DNA of 64,000 nucleotides from Nitrospirota bacterium (GTDB lineage: Bacteria > Nitrospirota > JACRHL01), in assembly GCA_016212085.1 (NCBI GenBank), contig JACRHL010000005.1, positions 202,364-266,363 on the forward strand, given 5' to 3'. A program made the position numbers and the translations under genes. Under the pieces are notes generated by a model. The model saw only the letters and a list, made by a program, of their open reading frames with translations, had not been told where the DNA came from and searched no databases. Positions 17,535 to 25,218 of this stretch are shown here, piece after piece. How positions within the stretch are numbered: position 1 is the stretch's first letter; every line of letters starts with the position of its first letter.

Positions 17535-17669
17535 GGTGCCTACGGATGCGTTGAATGGCGATATCGTGAGGCGCTTCCGGCGGCGCCGGTCGTGGCCCGG
17601 CACGGGGTTGCCGCCGGCCGCCTCGGGGATGAAACCAGACAGGGCCGAAAGTAACAAATTAATCGGCGA

Positions 17670-17699
17670 AATCTACCAGTTAAGCGGCCGGTTTGTCAA
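17670..17699 (-). promoter_or_regulatory. promoter of the sulfur-carrier operon
   Basis: On the minus strand a consensus TTGACA (17694-17699) and TAGATT (17670-17675) with an 18-base spacer. Predicted transcription starts near 17663, leaving a leader of about 130 bases before the fusion gene. The surrounding DNA is locally AT-rich. Confidence 0.65.
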
Positions 17700-17784
17700 T
17701 ATCCGGCCGGGTGCCCGGTCGGCCCGGCCAGGCCCGCTCCGGCGCGCCGCCGGTGGGTGTCCGGGCCGCGGGGGGGATTTGCCG

Positions 17785-17814
17785 TTGACAGGGCGGCGGA
17801 GGCGCGGTTCTAAT
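17785..17814 (+). promoter_or_regulatory. promoter of the MFS-cmk unit
   Basis: Consensus TTGACA at 17785-17790 and TCTAAT at 17809-17814 (5 of 6 matches) with an 18-base spacer, about 118 bases before the ATG. Confidence 0.6.
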
Positions 17815-17931
17815 CAACCGGGCCCCGAAGCGGGGTGGGCCATCCCCATCTCCGCCGGTGCCCCGTGCCACATCCGACTCTCACCGCTTAGGAATCCGGG
17901 CCGCCCTAAGGCCGCGCCCGCGTAGCGCATT

Positions 17932-19311
17932 ATGCCCCGAAACAACGGCCTGAGTCCCCTGGAGCGCCGCGCGGCCATGTCCCTGTCGGGCATCTTCGCG
18001 CTGCGCATGCTGGGGCTGTTCCTGGTCCTGCCCGTCTTTTCCCTGTACGCCAAGGGGCTGGAGGGGGCCACCCCCGCCACGATCGGCTTTGCCCTGGGCG
18101 CCTACGGCCTGACCCAGGCGCTTTTGCAGGTGGCCTTTGGCATGGCCAGCGACCGTTTTGGGCGCAAGCCGGTCATCACGCTGGGGTTGATCCTGTTCGC
18201 CACGGGCAGCTTCATGTGCGCCCAGGCGGATTCCATCAACGCCATGATCGTGGGCCGCATGGTGCAGGGCAGCGGCGCCATCGCCGCCGTCATCACCGCC
18301 ATGATGGCCGACCTCACCCGCGAGGAGCACCGCACCAAGGCCATGGCCATGCTGGGCGGCTCCATCGCCCTGTCGTTCGCCTTCAGCGTGGTGGCGGGGC
18401 CGATCATCGGCGCCCGCTGGGGGGTGGACGTGATCTTCGAGATCGTCGGCACGTTGGCTACCCTGTCGATCCTGTTCCTGTGGGTGGTGGTGCCCAACCC
18501 GCCCCAGGTCAAGCACCACCGCGACATGGAGCTGACGCCGGCCGACCTGGCGGGCATTCTCGCCAACCCGGACCTGCGCCGCCTCAACCTGGGGGCGTTC
18601 GTGCTGCACATGGCGCTGACCGCCGTGTTCGTGTCGGTGCCGGTGCTGCTGGCCCAGAGCATCGATCACGCGCAGCTGTGGAAGGTGTATCTGCCGGTGA
18701 TCCTGGTGAGCTTCGCGATCATGGTGCCGTCCACCATCCTGGCGGAGGTGAAGGGCTGGATCGTGCAGGTGATGCGCCTGGGCATCGCCCTGGTGGCCGT
18801 CAGCGCCGTGACGTTCCTGCTGGCGGACGACTCGGTGGTCGGGGTGATCGCCGGCCTCACCGCGTTCTTCATCGGCTTCAACATGCTGGAGCCGGTGTTG
18901 CCGTCGTTGCTCACCAAGTTCGCCCCGGCGGGGGCGCGCGGCACCGCCAGCGGCGTGTTCAGCACCTGCCAGTTCATGGGGCCGTTCGTGGGCGGGGCCG
19001 TGGGCGGCTGGCTGATGGGCATCAGCCACGCGGCGCTGTTCGGCTTCGTGCTGGTGGCGGCGCTGGTGTGGCTGGCGGTGGCCTGGGGCATGCGCGCGCC
19101 GATCCCCTACCGTCAGGTGGTGGTGCCGCTCACCGGCGCCGTGCTGGATGCGGGCCGGCTGACGGCGGCCCTCACCGCCCTGGCCGGGGTGGGCGAGGTG
19201 CGGGTGTTCGCCGCGGAGCGCGAGGCCCACGTGCGCTTCGTCTCCAAACAGGTGGAGGTGGACGCCATCTTCGAGGCGGTGCGCCGGGTGGAGGCGGATG
19301 CCGCCACATAA
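17932..19311 (+). CDS. MFS transporter, YajR-like with C-terminal YAM domain
   Basis: A 459-residue inner-membrane protein with 12 predicted transmembrane segments over residues 15-390. The major-facilitator motif A is in the loop after helix 2 (GMASDRFGRKPV). The last roughly 65 residues form a soluble ferredoxin-like domain (PLTGAVLDAGRLTAAL...VEVDAIFEAVRRVEAD), as in E. coli YajR. The YajR substrate is not settled; proton-driven efflux is inferred from the family. The gene ends 14 bases inside cmk. Confidence 0.88.
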   Translation: MPRNNGLSPLERRAAMSLSGIFALRMLGLFLVLPVFSLYAKGLEGATPATIGFALGAYGLTQALLQVAFGMASDRFGRKPVITLGLILFATGSFMCAQADSINAMIVGRMVQGSGAIAAVITAMMADLTREEHRTKAMAMLGGSIALSFAFSVVAGPIIGARWGVDVIFEIVGTLATLSILFLWVVVPNPPQVKHHRDMELTPADLAGILANPDLRRLNLGAFVLHMALTAVFVSVPVLLAQSIDHAQLWKVYLPVILVSFAIMVPSTILAEVKGWIVQVMRLGIALVAVSAVTFLLADDSVVGVIAGLTAFFIGFNMLEPVLPSLLTKFAPAGARGTASGVFSTCQFMGPFVGGAVGGWLMGISHAALFGFVLVAALVWLAVAWGMRAPIPYRQVVVPLTGAVLDAGRLTAALTALAGVGEVRVFAAEREAHVRFVSKQVEVDAIFEAVRRVEADAAT

Positions 19312-19981
19312 GCCCCCCGCTCCCGTGGTGGCCATCGACGGCCCCTCCGGCGCGGGCAAGAGCACCGTGGCCCGCGCCGTGGCCCGCGCCATGGGCCTGC
19401 TCTACCTGGACACCGGCGCCCTGTACCGCGCCATCGGCTGGAAGGCGGGCGAGACCGGCACCGACCCGGCGGACGCCGCCGCCATGGCCGCCCTGTGCGC
19501 GCGGGTTTCCGTCACCTTGCAGGCCGACGGCGCCGGCGGCAACCGCGTGCTGGTGGACGGGGAGGACGTGACCGACCGCATCCGCACCCAGGCGGTGGCC
19601 GCCCTGGCCTCCGCCGTGTCCGCCCAGCCGTGCGTGCGCCGGGCGCTCCTGGACCTGCAACGGGGGATGGGCAGACACGGCGGCGTGATCCTGGACGGCC
19701 GCGATATCGGCACGGTGGTGTTCCCCGACGCGGACGTGAAGATCTTCCTGGACGCCGACCCCGCGGAGCGCGCCCGGCGCCGTTACGACGAACTGGTGGC
19801 CAAGGGCCAGGCGGCGGATTTCCAGCAGATCCTGGCGGAGGTCAACGCCCGCGACCATGCCGACCGCACCCGCCCCATCGCCCCCCTCATCCAGGCCCCC
19901 GACGCGAGGGTGGTGGACACCACGGCCATGAGCGCCGACGAGGTGATCGCGCGCATCTGCGCCATGATCCGGAACGGATAG
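19298..19981 (+). CDS. cmk: cytidylate kinase
   Basis: A 227-residue P-loop kinase phosphorylating CMP and dCMP. The Walker A GPSGAGKST lies at about residues 15-23, the nucleotide-binding LDTGALYRAIG follows, and GRDIGTVVFPDADVK and the RARRRYDE lid complete the Cmk signature. The ATG overlaps the MFS gene by 14 bases, so expression is probably coupled. Often rpsA follows cmk, but here the next gene is convergent and unrelated. Confidence 0.94.
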   Translation: MPPHKPPAPVVAIDGPSGAGKSTVARAVARAMGLLYLDTGALYRAIGWKAGETGTDPADAAAMAALCARVSVTLQADGAGGNRVLVDGEDVTDRIRTQAVAALASAVSAQPCVRRALLDLQRGMGRHGGVILDGRDIGTVVFPDADVKIFLDADPAERARRRYDELVAKGQAADFQQILAEVNARDHADRTRPIAPLIQAPDARVVDTTAMSADEVIARICAMIRNG

Positions 19982-19996
19982 CGCCGGCCACGGCTT

Positions 19997-20096
19997 TTCC
20001 CGCTGAGTCGGCGTTGTCGGCTCGGCCAACATCCTCGACGTAGCGCTGCTACGCCTGCGGTGTTTTCCTCCCCTCCGCCTTGATCAGCGAAAAAAT
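19997..20096. repeat. intergenic imperfect palindrome (REP-like)
   Basis: About 100 bases form one long imperfect inverted repeat: the left edge TTTCCCGCTGA is mirrored by TCAGCGAAAAA at the right, and a central hairpin CGTAGC-GCT-GCTACG lies at 20039-20053. It looks like a dispersed intergenic palindromic repeat. Only one copy is in this window, so its repeat status is inferred. Confidence 0.5.
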
Positions 20097-20109
20097 CCGA
20101 GGCCTCCGT

Positions 20110-20150
20110 CGGTTTGAGGGATTCCCAAGGCGGGCCGGTCCCTCAAGCCG
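20110..20150. other. long hairpin between cmk and the ClC gene
   Basis: Twelve base pairs (one G-T wobble) form between 20110-20121 and 20139-20150 around a 17-base loop. It lies in the shared 3' region of convergent genes. There is no adjacent U-run, so a terminator role is uncertain. Confidence 0.4.
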
Positions 20151-20255
20151 AGTGGCTGGTGGTGTCGCCGTCGGGGTGTCCGTTCGCGTGGTGGCGCCTG
20201 ACGTGGCCGCTTCATCCCTGGTGGCCCGCTCGGGCGTCGCGGCGGGCCGGGCCCG

Positions 20256-21545
20256 TCAGCCCTTGACCTGATAGATCGACTTGGTGCGGCTCTTCACGGA
20301 CAGGAACGTGGAGATGAGGGTCACCACCGCCACCGGCAGGATCATGCGGTAGTCGTGGGTGAAGTCGAAGATGATGATGGTGGCGGTGATGGGGGCGTTG
20401 GCGATGGTGCCGAGCACGGCGCCCATGCCCACCACCGCGTAGGCGCCGGAGGAGCCGGTCATGCCCGGGAACAGGCTGTGCACCAGCGCGCCGTAGGCGC
20501 CGCCGGTCACCGCCCCCATGTACAGCGCCGGGCCGAACAGGCCGCCAAACCCGCGCGAGCCCAGGGTGACGGCGGTGACGAAGGCCTTCACGAACACCAG
20601 CGCCAGCAGCATGTGCCAGGCGAAATCCTCGTTCAGCGTGTGCTCCACGGCCTCGGTGCCGGTGCCGTACACGTGCGGGAAGAACACCAGGAAGCCGCCC
20701 ACGATGGCGCCGCCGATGATGGGCTTGCCCCACTCCGGCACCGGCAGCGCGTCGAACGCCTTGCGGGTGCCGCGCAGGATGTTGGTGAAAAGAATGCCGA
20801 CGACGGCCACCAGCACCGCCAGCCCCGCGTAGGTGCCGAATTCCCAGAACGACACCCAGTGGTAGCTGGGCACGTGGATCACCTCGGGCCCGACGAAGGT
20901 GGTGGACACGATGGCGCCGGTGGCCGATGCCAGGAAGATGGGGCTGGAGATGCGCAGGTGCATGTGCGACAGGATCACCTCCATGGCGAACGCCACGCCG
21001 CCGAACGGCGAGTTGAACACCGCCGCGATGGCCGCCGCCGCGCCGCTGCCGATCATGATCACCTTGATCTCGTCGCGCATCTTGTCGGGGATGCGGAACA
21101 GCCTGGTCATGGCCGCGCCGATCACCGCGCCGATCTCCACGCTGGGGCCCTCCTTGCCCAGCGCGCCGCCGGAGCCGAGGGTGATGCTGGCGCCGAACAG
21201 CTTGAGGAACGCCGCGCGCGGGCTCAACGGGTGGCGATTCTTGGCGTGCAGGGTCTGGATCACCTCGCCCACCCCGTACATGCGGATGGACTTGGGGATG
21301 AACGGGAACAGCACGGCCACCAGGCAGCCCCCCGCCACCGGCAGCAGGAACACCTGCCACCACGCCATGGCCTGGGTGAGGTAAATGGGATCGCCCTCGC
21401 CCAGCATGAGCGCCTGCACGTAGTTGATCATCCACACGAACAGCACCACGGAAAAGCCCGTGGCGAGGCCCACCAGCATGGCCATGAAGGAGACCAGGAT
21501 GTCCTGGTCCTCCTTGAGTATGCGCAGGTAGTTGATGATCGGCAT
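20256..21545 (-). CDS. ClC family chloride channel or proton antiporter
   Basis: A 429-residue polytopic membrane protein. The chloride-coordinating and gating loops are visible: GSGGALGKEGP (the Glu is the external gate residue of the family), a GSRGFGGLFGPALYMG loop matching the second filter segment, and a conserved proline-rich helix cap near NSPFGG. There are no C-terminal CBS domains. Keeping the gate glutamate fits either channel or exchanger. It is monocistronic and convergent with cmk. Confidence 0.92.
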   Translation of the reverse strand: MPIINYLRILKEDQDILVSFMAMLVGLATGFSVVLFVWMINYVQALMLGEGDPIYLTQAMAWWQVFLLPVAGGCLVAVLFPFIPKSIRMYGVGEVIQTLHAKNRHPLSPRAAFLKLFGASITLGSGGALGKEGPSVEIGAVIGAAMTRLFRIPDKMRDEIKVIMIGSGAAAAIAAVFNSPFGGVAFAMEVILSHMHLRISSPIFLASATGAIVSTTFVGPEVIHVPSYHWVSFWEFGTYAGLAVLVAVVGILFTNILRGTRKAFDALPVPEWGKPIIGGAIVGGFLVFFPHVYGTGTEAVEHTLNEDFAWHMLLALVFVKAFVTAVTLGSRGFGGLFGPALYMGAVTGGAYGALVHSLFPGMTGSSGAYAVVGMGAVLGTIANAPITATIIIFDFTHDYRMILPVAVVTLISTFLSVKSRTKSIYQVKG

Positions 21546-21801
21546 GGGGCCGGGATCGCGTCACAAGGATTGAGGAGTGGGTGCCGATCCTAGCAACCGC
21601 TCCCGGATGCGTCAATGCACTGGCCCGTCAAACTGCTGACGATTTGTCTGGAAGCGGGACGGCGCGTGAGGGGTTAAACCCTTTTTTAACAATTGGTTGG
21701 CGCGGCATGGCAACGGCTGGTACGGAACTGGCATTGGCGGTCATGACGATTGGCGGCGGGGTGATTGGGTTCCCTGCCCCCGGCATGACAAGGAGTGGAC
21801 G

Positions 21802-21981
21802 ATGGTGGATGAGAGGCCCTTTCTGGGGGTGCTGTTCCGCTGTTGCGGCGTATATTCCAGGATCTACCGGACCCAGGATGAAACCGCCTACGCCGGGCGT
21901 TGCCCGCGCTGCGCGCGCCCGGTGCGGGTGGTGATCGACGCGCGCAGCGGCGTGGACGTGCGTTTTCTGGAGGTGTATTAG
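21802..21981 (+). CDS. small Cys-rich (zinc-ribbon-like) conserved protein
   Basis: A 59-residue protein. A CC pair (FRCCGVYSRIY) and a CxxC (RCPRCARPVRVVID) look like a split zinc-binding ribbon. Short proteins with this layout are widely seen in proteobacteria, without known function. The ATG at 21802 was chosen over a longer in-frame form because AAGGAG (21790-21795) lies six bases upstream and similarity starts here. It stands alone between minus-strand units. Confidence 0.75.
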   Translation: MVDERPFLGVLFRCCGVYSRIYRTQDETAYAGRCPRCARPVRVVIDARSGVDVRFLEVY

Positions 21982-21990
21982 GCCCCCGTC

Positions 21991-22497
21991 CTACCGGGCG
22001 GCCTCCTCACGCTGCTGCACCGCCAGCGACACGTCGCCGAAATGCTGCGACGCGCAGGTGACCATCACCCGCCTGAGCACGCTGAACGGCACCTTCCGGT
22101 CGCCCATGATGGTCACGCTGCCTTTGAAGCGTTCCCCCTCCCGGGCGCCCGCCGCCGCCTGCCGCACATAGCCTTGCAAGGCCTCCGCCAGCTCGGGGAT
22201 GACGTCGTCGCCGGCCGCCGCCTGGGACAGGGAGGCCACCGGGCGCCCCTCCACCAGGATGCGGTCGCGCTCGATGGCCACCACCAGGTGGCGCTTGGCG
22301 GGCGCCTGCGCCGCCGAGAAGGGGAGTTGCAGGTTCTCGAACACCGGCAGCGCCTCCTCCGGGTCGCCCGCCTGCACCAGCAGGAACAGCAGCAGGATGG
22401 TGAAGATGTCGAGCAGCGATACCAGGTTGATGCTGGCGATGGGGGTGCGTGCGCGGGTGCGGGCCTCCATGCGCCGGAGCTGGCGCGCGCCCCTCAC
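21991..22497 (-). CDS. exbD: ExbD/TolR-family biopolymer transport protein, copy 2
   Basis: A 168-residue protein with one N-terminal transmembrane helix (IASINLVSLLDIFTILLLFLLVQ) carrying the conserved Asp used for proton coupling, and a periplasmic domain. GTG at 22497 overlaps the preceding ExbD stop as GTGA. It is the last gene of a TPR-ExbB-ExbD-ExbD unit. With the ExbB homologue it should form a proton-driven motor in the inner membrane. The energised partner is unknown. Confidence 0.85.
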   Translation of the reverse strand: MRGARQLRRMEARTRARTPIASINLVSLLDIFTILLLFLLVQAGDPEEALPVFENLQLPFSAAQAPAKRHLVVAIERDRILVEGRPVASLSQAAAGDDVIPELAEALQGYVRQAAAGAREGERFKGSVTIMGDRKVPFSVLRRVMVTCASQHFGDVSLAVQQREEAAR

Positions 22498-22988
22498 GGC
22501 CCGACCTCCCCGAGGCGGATGTCCGGGAACAGCAGGGTGCCGGCGGCGCGGTCGCCGTCCGCGTCCATCACCGCCACCAGGTCCTCGTAGGGGGTGTCCG
22601 GCCGCGACAGGATGTCGATGGCGGCATGTTCCGGGTGGGCTTGCTTGATCCCGGCCAGGCGGGCGTGGACCGCCGCCGTGTCGTAACCGCCCTGGGCGGT
22701 GCGCGGCACGGGGGGCAGGGTGTCCCGTCCGGCGACGATCACCACGCCGTTCCGCTCCAGCCGCACCACCAGCCGGAACGGCGGCGTGTCCGGCGGCGGC
22801 GCCATCTGCTCGCCCGCGGGCGCGGGGGTGGGCACGTCGATGGTGAGCGCCGACACGCGGGAGAACACCGCCGTGGTGAGCAGGAACGGCACCAGCACCA
22901 CCAGCAGGGTCATGAACGAGGTGATGTTGAGATCCACCTCGCGCTCGATGTGGTGGTGGCGGCGGTGGCCGCGGCGGCGGGGCTTCAC
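22494..22988 (-). CDS. exbD: ExbD/TolR-family biopolymer transport protein, copy 1
   Basis: A 164-residue single-pass protein. A His/Arg-rich cytoplasmic tail precedes the helix (LNITSFMTLLVVLVPFLLTTAVF). In the usual ExbD position the acid is lacking: the helix reads ITSFMTLLVV instead of LxDxxxxLL, though an Asp sits just before it at VDLN. Its coupling residue may therefore differ from that of copy 2. A Pro-rich linker and a periplasmic ferredoxin-like domain follow. GTG at 22988 overlaps the exbB stop. Confidence 0.82.
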   Translation of the reverse strand: MKPRRRGHRRHHHIEREVDLNITSFMTLLVVLVPFLLTTAVFSRVSALTIDVPTPAPAGEQMAPPPDTPPFRLVVRLERNGVVIVAGRDTLPPVPRTAQGGYDTAAVHARLAGIKQAHPEHAAIDILSRPDTPYEDLVAVMDADGDRAAGTLLFPDIRLGEVGP

Positions 22989-23623
22989 GGGGTGCCCCGC
23001 CGATCCAGGGACGAGATCAGGTTGATGAGCTTGAAGGCGAACTGGTCGAGGGTGTCGATCAGCGAGTTGGTGCGCGCGTGCAGGGCGGAGTAGAGCAGCA
23101 TCAGCGGGATGGCGACGATGAGGCCGAAGGCGGTGGTGTTCATGGCCAGCGAGATGCCCTTGGACAGCAGCGCCGCCTTTTGCGACGGATCGGCCACCGC
23201 CACCGAGGTGAACGCCTCGATGAGGCCCATGATGGTGCCCAGCAGGCCGAGCAGGGTGGCCACGTTGGCGAGGGTGGGCAGGTAGTGGAGGCGGCTCTCC
23301 AGGCGCGGCATGATGGCCATCATCTTCTCCTCCACCGCGTTCTCGATGTCCTCCCGGTCCTTGGCGCTGGCCAGGGCATCCACGCCCGCGTGCAGCACCT
23401 GGTGCAGGGGGGTGCACCCCCGTTCGCAGGCCGCCGCCGCCTCGGTCACCCGGCCCTGCCGCAGGTGATCGCCCACCTCGTCCCAGAGGGCTGGGCCGTT
23501 CACCCGGGAACCGGCGATGACCAGCCAGCGTTCGATGATGATGGCGGCCCCCAGCGCCAGCACGAACAGGATGAAATACATGAACACGCCGCCGGACTGG
23601 AAAAACGACAGGAACGAAGCCAT
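22985..23623 (-). CDS. exbB: MotA/TolQ/ExbB proton channel family protein
   Basis: A 212-residue protein with three transmembrane segments: near residues 10-30, and two in the conserved C-terminal half (LPTLANVATLLGLLGTIMGLIEAF and GISLAMNTTAFGLIVAIPLMLL). The polar residues in helices 2 and 3 fit the TolQ/ExbB channel. It is followed by two overlapping exbD genes and preceded by a TPR lipoprotein, an arrangement typical of auxiliary envelope motors in proteobacteria. It may also serve the distant TolR, which lacks an adjacent TolQ. Confidence 0.88.
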   Translation of the reverse strand: MASFLSFFQSGGVFMYFILFVLALGAAIIIERWLVIAGSRVNGPALWDEVGDHLRQGRVTEAAAACERGCTPLHQVLHAGVDALASAKDREDIENAVEEKMMAIMPRLESRLHYLPTLANVATLLGLLGTIMGLIEAFTSVAVADPSQKAALLSKGISLAMNTTAFGLIVAIPLMLLYSALHARTNSLIDTLDQFAFKLINLISSLDRRGTP

Positions 23624-23637
23624 CGGGAAACGGGTCC

Positions 23638-24246
23638 TTACTGAGTTGCCTGGCGCTGCTCGATCGCGGTGATCCAGGCCTGCACGCGGGTGGCCTCGGC
23701 GCCGCCCTTGGCCAGGTAGTCGCGGTAGGCGTCGAGCGCGTCTTCCGGCTGATTGAGGTAGATTTCGTACAGGATGCCCAGGTTGTAGGGGACATCCGGG
23801 TTGTTGGGCGCAAGCTGGCCCGCCGCCATGTAGCTGAGGCGGGCATCCTGGAGGCGGCCCAGCTTGGTATAGGCCCGCCCCAGGTTGAAACGGGTCTGGT
23901 ACTGCCTGGGGTCGATGGACTTGGCTTCCTCGAGGGCGGCCACGGCCTTTTCGTAGCGGCCGTCCCCGATCAACGCGGCGCCCAGGTTGGCAAGGGCCTT
24001 GGCGCGGTTGGGCGGGTCGCCCGTGAGGGCGTCGGCGGCGCGGGAAAAGCCCTCGGCGGCCTGCTCGTAGTCGCCGGATGCATGGGCCTGCACCGCCGCC
24101 TGCATCTGCTCGGTGGGGTCCAGGACCGCCAGCCTGTCCACCTCCGGCCCGCCCGCCGTCGACGCGCAGCCTCCGGCCATCAGTGCCAGCCCGAGCAGCA
24201 TGCCGCGCGCCGCGCGCGTTCTTCGCCAGCCGTTGTGTCGCGCCAT
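23638..24246 (-). CDS. TPR-repeat lipoprotein
   Basis: A 202-residue protein with a lipoprotein-like signal (LLGLALMAGGC) and at least three tetratricopeptide repeats, for example AKALANLGAALIGDGRYEKA, YQTRFNLGRAYTKLGRLQDA and PDVPYNLGILYEIYLNQPED. The start at 24246 gives a signal peptide; longer upstream frames do not. It opens the ExbB-ExbD-ExbD unit and has its own promoter. TPR proteins beside ExbBD pairs may link the motor to an outer-membrane target, which is inference. Confidence 0.85.
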   Translation of the reverse strand: MARHNGWRRTRAARGMLLGLALMAGGCASTAGGPEVDRLAVLDPTEQMQAAVQAHASGDYEQAAEGFSRAADALTGDPPNRAKALANLGAALIGDGRYEKAVAALEEAKSIDPRQYQTRFNLGRAYTKLGRLQDARLSYMAAGQLAPNNPDVPYNLGILYEIYLNQPEDALDAYRDYLAKGGAEATRVQAWITAIEQRQATQ

Positions 24247-24281
24247 GCAGCCGTTCAACCCCAGGAAAAAAACCTCCGCCG

Positions 24282-24310
24282 ATTGTAGACCAGTGCCGGC
24301 AGGCCAGCAA
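24282..24310 (-). promoter_or_regulatory. promoter of the TPR-exbBDD unit
   Basis: On the minus strand TTGCTG (24305-24310) and TACAAT (24282-24287) with a 17-base spacer; predicted start about 30 bases before the TPR gene ATG. Confidence 0.65.
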
Positions 24311-24341
24311 GGGCGGCCCCGCAGGCCGTGCGGCGGGGTGC

Positions 24342-24570
24342 TACAATGAGCCGACGTCTGCTTGGAGAGGGGATGCTCCAATACAATTGAGCGCGGCTGG
24401 AGGCGGTGGCGATCCGGCGCCGCGTTTCCCGCTTGGGTTGGTGGGTCGGCCCGCCGATAAGGCGGGGTATGGAACGTCCGGGCGCCGTCCGGACGAAGGG
24501 GGTAGCGCGGTGGTGCGCCACGGCTCAAGTCCGCCGTGGCAACAGCCGAAACTGAACTCAAGGGAATGAG
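24342..24570 (+). promoter_or_regulatory. structured leader of the exopolysaccharide operon
   Basis: Two TACAAT boxes (24342-24347 and 24382-24387) lack clear -35 partners. A dyad TTGGAG/CTCCAA (24362-24381) sits directly before the second box and may be an operator. Downstream are two strong hairpins: 24475-24495 (7-base stem) and 24517-24540 (7-base stem). AAGGGA at 24560-24565 is the ribosome site. The whole 324-base gap from 24247 holds no gene; no known riboswitch class was recognised. Confidence 0.45.
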
Positions 24571-25218
24571 ATGATCAGTTCTGCTTCGATTCGCTTTTTG
24601 GGGGCGGCCGCCCTCGTGCCGGCGCTGGTGCTGATCCTGTCCGGTTGCGGCGGGTACCAGATCAGCTCCGATACCCGGGCCTACGTGGATTCACTGGGCG
24701 GCCCCGGCGAAACCGGCAACCTCCTCACCCAGTATCTGGTGGGGCCGGAGGACGTGCTCGAGGTCAAGGTGTGGGGCGACGAGGCCCTTTCCAAGCGCGT
24801 CGCGGTGCGCCCGGACGGCAAGGTCACCCTGCCCCTGGTGGGCGACGTGGTCGCCGCCGGCCGCAGCTCCGTGGAGATCGCCGCCGATTTCGCGCAGTTG
24901 CTCAAGGAGTACAAATCGGCCCCGCAGGTCGAGGTGAACATCGCCGAGATCAACAGCTATCGAATCTATCTTCTGGGCGAGGTCAATCAGCCGGGCATGA
25001 TCCAGGTGCGCAACTTCACCACGCTGTTGCAGGGCATCGCGTTGGCGGGGGGGCCCACCCGCTTCGCATCCAACGAGATCCTGCTCATGCGCCAGGATCG
25101 CGAGTCGGGCCATGAGCGCGTGCTGCAATTGGATTACCGGCTGCTGTCATCGGACCGCGCGGAGCACCGCGCGTACAACCTGGTGTTGTGGCCGGGAGAC
25201 ACGATCATCATCAAATGA
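24571..25218 (+). CDS. polysaccharide export lipoprotein (Wza/EpsE-like, XrtA-associated type)
   Basis: A 215-residue lipoprotein (lipobox LSGC) with the polysaccharide export domain (YLVGPEDVLEVKVWGDEALS...VRPDGKVTLPLVGDV) and one SLBB domain (INSYRIYLLGEVNQPGMIQV). It should form the periplasmic and outer-membrane part of the export channel. It is shorter than Wza, as in exosortase-associated clusters, and lacks the C-terminal amphipathic pore helix, which suggests that a separate barrel such as the next gene completes the outer-membrane pore. It is the first gene of the operon. Confidence 0.9.
   Translation: MISSASIRFLGAAALVPALVLILSGCGGYQISSDTRAYVDSLGGPGETGNLLTQYLVGPEDVLEVKVWGDEALSKRVAVRPDGKVTLPLVGDVVAAGRSSVEIAADFAQLLKEYKSAPQVEVNIAEINSYRIYLLGEVNQPGMIQVRNFTTLLQGIALAGGPTRFASNEILLMRQDRESGHERVLQLDYRLLSSDRAEHRAYNLVLWPGDTIIIK

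Larger units (their letters stand above)
17535..17931. other. divergent intergenic region between the sulfur operon and the MFS gene
   Basis: A 397-base gap holding back-to-back promoters: minus-strand boxes at 17670-17699 and plus-strand boxes at 17785-17814. The leader from about 17663 down to 17535 carries no gene that I can support. No tRNA or recognised riboswitch fold is seen. Confidence 0.6.

Noticed and set aside
21660..21700. GGGTTAAACCC followed by a T-run as a terminator
   Set aside because: The stem would leave too short a loop, and no plus-strand gene precedes it.
24361..24570. Leader read as a c-di-GMP or cobalamin riboswitch
   Set aside because: The conserved core bases of those classes are not present.
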